Below are positions 59,121-64,000 of a stretch of DNA of 64,000 nucleotides, piece after piece. The stretch comes from Welwitschia mirabilis. Taxonomy: Eukaryota > Gnetophyta > Gnetopsida > Welwitschiales. Under the pieces are notes generated by a model, which was not told the DNA's origin, made no database searches, and saw only the letters and a list, made by a program, of their open reading frames with translations. A program made the translations under genes and the position numbers. The stretch lies in NCBI GenBank assembly GCA_051453625.1, contig JBOZIK010000001.1, positions 104,281,368 to 104,345,367 of the forward strand. The letters are read 5' to 3'. Position 1 is the first letter of the stretch. Every line of letters starts with the position of its first letter.

Positions 59121-59900
59121 TCACATTGTCTTTCCTTCAAGAAGTCATTAAACCACAAATCTACTATGTTTAGGCTAGTTCATGTAGATTTGATGCAATT
59201 AGTAAAACCACTAAGTTATAGTGGATATTGCTATGTCATGATGCTGGTAGATGATTTTTTAAGATATAATTGGGTAAACCTATAAAAAAGAAGAGTTAAT
59301 CTTTACCCATGTTTACTAAATTCAAAAATTCTACAGAGAATGAATTTAGGATGAAAATTAAATTCTTGTGGAGTAATAACATAAGTGAATTCGTGTCAGA
59401 TGATTTCTTCTATTTTGTGACAATAATGATATTTTAAGACAAATGATATGTCCAAATACCATGCTATGTATGGTGTTTTAGAAAGAAAATTGACTCACCT
59501 TACCTTTATGAGTCTTTTATGGTTACATGATAAAAATCTTCCTCAAGAGCTTTCTCCTGAAGCTATTCAATGTGCGTATCATGTAATAAAACACTTACCT
59601 CCATCTTTAAGTAAAGAAAAATCTTTCTTTAAAGATTTATACAGTGTAAATACAAATGTAAATTACTTTCAAGTATTTGGTTTTATTTTTTATGCTCATA
59701 TTCCAAAATCTAACTGAACTTGACTTTACCCAAAAGTAAAGAAGTATCTTTTTATTGGCTATGATTCTTATAGAAAAAGGTGGAAGTGTATGAATCCATA
59801 AACAAAGAAGTTTGTCACTTGTAGGAATGTTGTATTTGATGAAGTATCATCCTATTATCCTCCCTAGAAAAATTTTATTTAAGAGGTTACTTTTGATTGA
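59121..59900 (+). pseudogene. Copia integrase remnant
   Basis: The core starts with LVHVDLMQ (first Asp) and YCYVMMLVDDFLRY. The DNG-EF and PQQNG motifs are unreadable. The open stretch 59448-59717 then runs VLERKLTHLTFMSLLWLHD, LPQELSPEAIQCAYHVIKHL and NVNYFQVFGFIFYAHIPKSN. After a stop it continues as KKYLFIGYDSYRKRWKCMNP and KKFVTCRNVVFDEVSSYYPP. That is the normal C-terminal order of copia integrase. Confidence 0.9.
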
Positions 59901-60129
59901 AATCAAGAATATCTGCAGTTGCTTGTAGAAAATAGTGATCAGACCCTTTACAATAATGATGAATGTCCAATTGTAGACAGCTCAAATTCATATGGTAATG
60001 AATAATCTAAAAGAAGGTCTATAAGAAAGATAAGACAATCATCATACCTTAATGACTATGAGGTGTAGCTCAATCATTGTACTGTCACTTCATGCTTCTT
60101 TACAAGAGTAGTAGTTAAAAGAAAAGTAA

Positions 60130-61645
60130 CAATTTAGGAGGAAGCCATAGGTCAACCATCATGGAAAGTAGCTCTAAAAGAAGAAATTAAAGCCTTAAAT
60201 AAAAATAAAACTTAGGATTTGGTGCAAAAACAAGAGAATTGTGAGCTCTTACTTGCAAATGGGTTTATTGGTTAAAGAAAAAATTAGATGACATTGTTGA
60301 TAGATGCAAAGCCTATCTTATTACATGTGGTTTCTCTTAAAGTTACAAATTGAATTATGAGAAAACATTTAGTCTATTTGTAAAAATGGTAACAGTAAGA
60401 TCCATTTTCTTCCTTGCAACCTTAGAAATTAGAAACTATGATAGCTTAATGTAAAGAATGCTTTTCTTTATGAAGAACTGGATCATGATGTATTTATGAA
60501 GTAGCCTAAAGGTTATGTTTCTAAGGAGCATCCTCATCATGTTTTTCAACTGAAAAAGTCATTATATGACCTTTAACAAGCATCACGTGATTGGTGTGAT
60601 AAAGTTTCTTAATACTCTATATTTTGTGGATTTAAAGATTCAGATGCAAATTTTAGTTTGTTCATTACATAGGAATCCAATATGCATTTGCTGATCTTAC
60701 TATAAGTGGATGACATGATAATTACTAGAGATAACGAATCTAAGACTTATTTATTGAAAAATGATTTATCTCTTTATTCTATGATGAAGAATTTTGGATA
60801 GGTTCATTGCTTTCTTGGTCTAAAAGTGGAGATAGTAGATTGAGGATATTTCATCTCTCAAAAAGGATATGTAAAGGAGAACTTATGGTGCTTTATCATA
60901 AGGGAGTCAAAAAAAAAATTCACTCTAATTAAGCCACATCTAAAGTTGATGAAAGATGAAGGGAAGCTATTAAAGGATGTTAGGTAGTTTTCACAACTTA
61001 TAGGTAGTTTAATTTATTTAACTATCATAAGACTAGAGACTACTCACTCTATTGGTATGATTTCCTAGTTCATGTAGTGTCTAAAAACTTCTCACTAAAT
61101 GCAGCAAGAAGAATTCTATGTTATATAAATCCCTCTCTTGATTAGGGTCTTTTTATGAGTGAAGTGGATATTTTATGTTAAGTGGTTTTACTAATGCAGA
61201 TTAGGGAGGCAATGTAAATGATAGACATTTAACAATAGGATATTGTTTCAATACTAGTTTGGTAATGATATCCTGGTGTAGCAAGAATTAATCTATGTTT
61301 GCTTTATCTAGCATGGAAGCTGAGTATGGGATAGCAACCATGGCTATACAAGGATTTATATGATTAAAGAGATTGATGGAACACATGTTGTGAAAGATTT
61401 ATTATGCTATGTAAATTGAGGGTGATACTGAAAGTGCCATTAAACTTATATCAAATCTAGTTTCCATGGGTGAATAAAGCACATTAAGGTTCATCACCAC
61501 TACATTCGAGAAAATGTGCTAGAGTAATAAATTAAACTAAAATAAATATCTATAAATGATTAAGTTGCAAATATATTCATGAAAGCTTTGGGAAATCCTA
61601 AGTTTAATTATTACAGAGTTGTACTTGGAGTTGTTAATCGTAAGT
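60130..61645 (+). pseudogene. Copia reverse transcriptase-RNase H remnant
   Basis: It begins EEAIGQPSWKVALKEEIKAL, then shifts frame several times. The active site near 60700-60720 reads stop-VDDMIITRD, so both Asp residues are present but the Tyr codon is a stop. NDLSLYSMMKNFG, CFLGLKVEIVD and SQKGYVKENL follow. The RNase H part has FSQLIGSLIYLTI, and near the end VANIFMKALGNPKFNYYRVVLGVVNRKYALRG (in pieces), the usual C-terminus just ahead of the polypurine tract. At least a dozen stops are present. Confidence 0.85.
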
Positions 61646-61648
61646 ATG

Positions 61649-61661
61649 CACTAAGGGGGAG
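61649..61661 (+). other. Polypurine tract of the copia element in LTR B
   Basis: The sequence actaagggggag directly precedes the 3' LTR. Confidence 0.85.
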
Positions 61662-62003
61662 TATTAAAAATTAGTACTTCTTACTGGACTAATATTTTTA
61701 TTATTTATGTTAGTTAGTTCCTAATTCTATGTACTAGACTTATCCTTTTAGTATTTCTATTAGTTTAATTCCTAATTTTATGGGTAGCCTAAGTTATTTT
61801 TAAAAATTTGATTATGTATTTTTTTTTCCTATTTTTGTTAGTGATTAGAGTATTTTCATGAGGTTTGTTATTACGCTAGCTATATATATAACTTTCACTT
61901 AGTATAATCCTTCATTCAAGTTTAAGGCAGTAAAATTTTCATTCTCTAACTTCTTTGTGTTCTCTCTGTTTCTAGAATAATACTTCCTTTGTTTTTTTAA
62001 TTA
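61662..62003 (+). repeat. 3' LTR of the copia element in LTR B
   Basis: A 342-bp LTR that starts tattaaaaattag and ends aatta. It matches the 5' LTR with scattered substitutions and small indels, so the insertion is old but younger than the Tat element. Confidence 0.85.
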
Positions 62004-62177
62004 TCAATTTTGAGAACCTTCTCTTCTTGATGTGAAACTTGGAAGGATCTCCATCTAAAGACCTATTAGATGGGTTTTGTGGTAAGAGAAGTATTCAAGT
62101 AAAGGATATCAAATAGATCTCTATATTCATAATTTTAATAGCTTACATGTAGTCCCTTATCTATAAACCTATCTATG

Positions 62178-64000
62178 TGGTTGGCTAAATGGTTTATGTT
62201 CAAATGAAGCTTATAATTGGTGATTCACGTGTTCAATCAGAGAACGCTAATGCACATTGGTTTATCACCTCTATAAACATCTCATAATCAATTAGATCTT
62301 ATAAGATGAATGGGTTACTTTCACCATACTCTTAATTACAAATAAAAGTGCAAACCAAATGCACATGACATTAGACAATATATGGGTATGAAAAGTAAAC
62401 ACAATAGCCTAAGAGAGGGATAAAACTAGATCATGAGGTAAACAAGAGAGTAAGAAGTAATAAAATATAGATAAGCATAATAAAGTTGATAACATTACTA
62501 ATATGATAAGAGAGGGTACAATGTATAGAAAAAGGAGTGGGCATATCGGGTGAAGTATTGAGTATCATAGGAGGTAATGGAATTATATGGGAATATACCT
62601 AAGGTTGACATGTAAACCCTTTAATGTTATAAAGAAATATATAGTAACTATTATGAATTTCAAAAGAATAAAAGGGGTACAAGACTAAGGAAAATGAGGT
62701 ATAATGATTATGACTTTAAGATGGTACAAGAGGATGATTATAAATAATGTATTGAGGAAAATGAAATAAATGCAAATGCTGGAACAAATGGTATCAAGAG
62801 AAAAACTAATAAAATTGACCTATATGACTAAGTTTACATTTATTAAATTAACTTGATTAGACATTTTTTGGAGGATACATTTCTACGTAGCTATATTTTT
62901 TCCATTACATGTTAGTAAGAAACTATCACACACAAATTTTAATATGCTTAGTAAAGATCTTATTATCACTAAAGTATAATCTAATTTCTTGACTTTTATC
63001 CTTTAATGCTTCATCTAAAGTAGCACAACTTTATCATACATTTCATTCCAATAAACTTTCTTTAAGAAAATCCTATCCTTCTAATATCAAACATCATGAT
63101 AAGAATATCTTCCCAAAAAACATATTAGCTTCACCTACTTAATGACATCAATCTTTTCCAAAGAATGAAAAGAATGAATTATATTATATTAATGGTAATA
63201 AAAATAAGTATTAATGTTCTTATTTTAAAATACAAGGTCATGTCATTGATTCTTATCATATTCCTTCAAATAAAAGCAAAGCTATTCCTAACATAAATGT
63301 AATTACTAATGATTTTAATTCTTTTGAAAATCCTACATACTATAACTCTATACCATTATTTTAATATCACGGTTTTTCATATATAAGTTGAGACTCAAAT
63401 CATGATGAATTTGGGATTTTATATAGTGAGGATATCAAGCATATCACTTATATTGGCATAATTACTTTGATGATTTTATGGCATAACATAATCAAGTTTA
63501 TCTAGTAGACAGAACTCTAGCTCTTATAGAAGGTCATGGTTTGGTCATGTCTAAACTATCTTTTATTTTATAGTGAATGATTGCTTAAGATTTGTATGTC
63601 CAATCTTTAACATTTTACCTTCTATATCTTTTCACTTTAGTTATAGAAGATCATCTATTTAAATAATAAATGATTTCATAAACATCTTTAATGCTGATCA
63701 AAATCTTATCATGTAAGACTACATGGATGGGAACTTAATGTATTTTTAAGCATATGTTAGTATGAATCAAATTACCTACCAGACTTTACCAAAGAAATTT
63801 TATTCATTTCTACTAGAAAATGTTCACTTTTTCCATTATAGTCCTCATTATTTAATTGTAATTTGTGAGAAGGGACATTACTTATTTCCTCCATTCCATA
63901 TGATTTTCATTAGCATGTATAAGGGATAAAGCACTAGGAATTCATTTTTTCACTACTAAGTGACACACTCATTAAAATCTTATTCTCATGATTTATGTGG
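62178..64000. other. AT-rich right flank of the Tat element
   Basis: Except for a gag zinc-knuckle remnant (63172-63345) I see no LTR end, protein motif or RNA gene in this 1.8 kb. Confidence 0.45.
63172..63345 (+). pseudogene. Retrotransposon gag zinc-knuckle remnant
   Basis: The frame reads YYINGNKNKY, a stop, then CSYFKIQGHVIDSYHIPSNK. This fits the zinc knuckle CX2CX4HX4C with the second and last Cys changed to Phe and Tyr, the changes single G-to-T or G-to-A mutations would cause. The Ser/Asn/Lys-rich sequence on both sides suits a copia-type gag. No other domain is visible before the window ends, so the family is open. Confidence 0.45.

Larger units (their letters stand above)
57168..62003 (+). 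mobile_element. Ty1/copia element nested in Tat LTR B
   Basis: A structurally complete plus-strand element of 4.84 kb. It has a 5' LTR (57168-57510), primer-binding site, gag, protease, pre-integrase, integrase, RT, RNase H, a polypurine tract and a 3' LTR (61662-62003). LTR A holds the unoccupied site (ctaat, 34002-34006). The flanks here are tagat (57163-57167) and tcaat (62004-62008), a decayed target-site copy. It is a different lineage from the copia element in LTR A, judging by LTR and protein sequence. Its proteins carry stops in every domain. Confidence 0.9.
23808..62177 (-). mobile_element. Giant Tat-type Ty3/gypsy retrotransposon with three nested insertions
   Basis: The two ends are homologous segments of about 3.8 kb (A 23808-34175, B 52401-62177). 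Both start TGTTA(C/T)GAT / tattatgat and end cctatctaca / cctatctatg on the plus strand. Inside, on the minus strand, come primer-binding site, gag, protease, RT, RNase H and integrase from 52.4 to 45.7 kb, in the usual gypsy order. Three younger elements are inserted: copia in A, copia in B, chromovirus in the integrase. Removing them leaves about 8.9 kb of internal sequence and two 3.8 kb LTRs. Flanking 5-bp sequences (aatag, tggtt) do not match, so target-site support is missing. A and B could in principle come from two separate copies. Confidence 0.7.
52401..62177 (-). repeat. Tat LTR B (right, 5' LTR), split by a copia insertion
   Basis: The LTR consists of 52401-57167 and 62004-62177. 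It is collinear with LTR A but more decayed: most CGs of A are TG or CA here. Relative to A it holds an extra block of about 75 bp near 52483-52556, a 525-N gap, an insertion of about 460 bp (54304-54766), about 60 bp near 55955-56020, and the copia element. The primer-binding site on its left makes it the 5' LTR. Confidence 0.75.

Noticed and set aside
1-64000. CRISPR arrays, bacterial operons, ribosome-binding sites, origins
   Set aside because: The sequence is plant-like nuclear DNA. The tandem repeats found have no regular spacer structure and nothing bacterial is present.

Overview
The window looks like an intergenic stretch of a large plant nuclear genome. It is strongly AT-rich and CG dinucleotides are scarce, with TG/CA in their place, the mark of long-methylated and deaminated DNA. 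Almost everything recognisable is decayed LTR retrotransposon, often one inside another. I found no intact host gene, no functional tRNA or rRNA and no CRISPR array. The style (old nested elements, very low GC, LTRs up to 3.8 kb) fits a large gymnosperm genome; a Gnetales genome such as Welwitschia is possible, but nothing in the sequence proves the species.

Left part, 1-23.8 kb. A copia element (+) ends at 1286 with its polypurine tract and 3' LTR. It sits in the pol region of an Athila-like gypsy element (-) whose protease, gag, leader and 5' LTR follow to 5237. A second Athila leader with a truncated LTR runs to 6042. After 3.4 kb of unrecognised AT-rich DNA come a 1.39 kb copia-type LTR (-), an unexplained spacer, and a SIRE-like copia RNase H remnant (-). 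That remnant is cut by another copia element (+; LTR, primer-binding site, start of gag), which is itself broken by an Athila LTR at 16371-17451. From 17.7 to 23.8 kb only a triplicated 113-bp repeat stands out.

Central and right part, 23.8-62.2 kb. This is best read as one huge Tat-type gypsy element on the minus strand. Two homologous LTRs of about 3.8 kb (A, 23808-34175; B, 52401-62177) bound an internal region whose gag, protease, RT, RNase H and integrase remnants run from 52 kb down to 45.7 kb. Three later insertions inflate it. A Tork-like copia element (-) lies in LTR A, a second copia element (+) lies in LTR B, and a chromovirus-like element (-) with its own 3.82 kb LTRs breaks the C-terminus of the Tat integrase. 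Each Tat LTR serves as the empty-site reference for the copia insertion in the other, which proves both insertions from sequence alone.

Right edge, 62.2-64 kb. AT-rich DNA with a degenerate gag zinc knuckle.

The coding remnants carry many stops, and two of the three RT active sites have an Asp-to-Gly change. The most unusual signals are the unequal CpG decay of the two Tat LTRs, a 179-bp tandem duplication inside the Tat RT, and a matched pol III A/B-box pair kept in both chromovirus LTRs. Several assembly gaps look wrong in size or flank overlapping contig ends.
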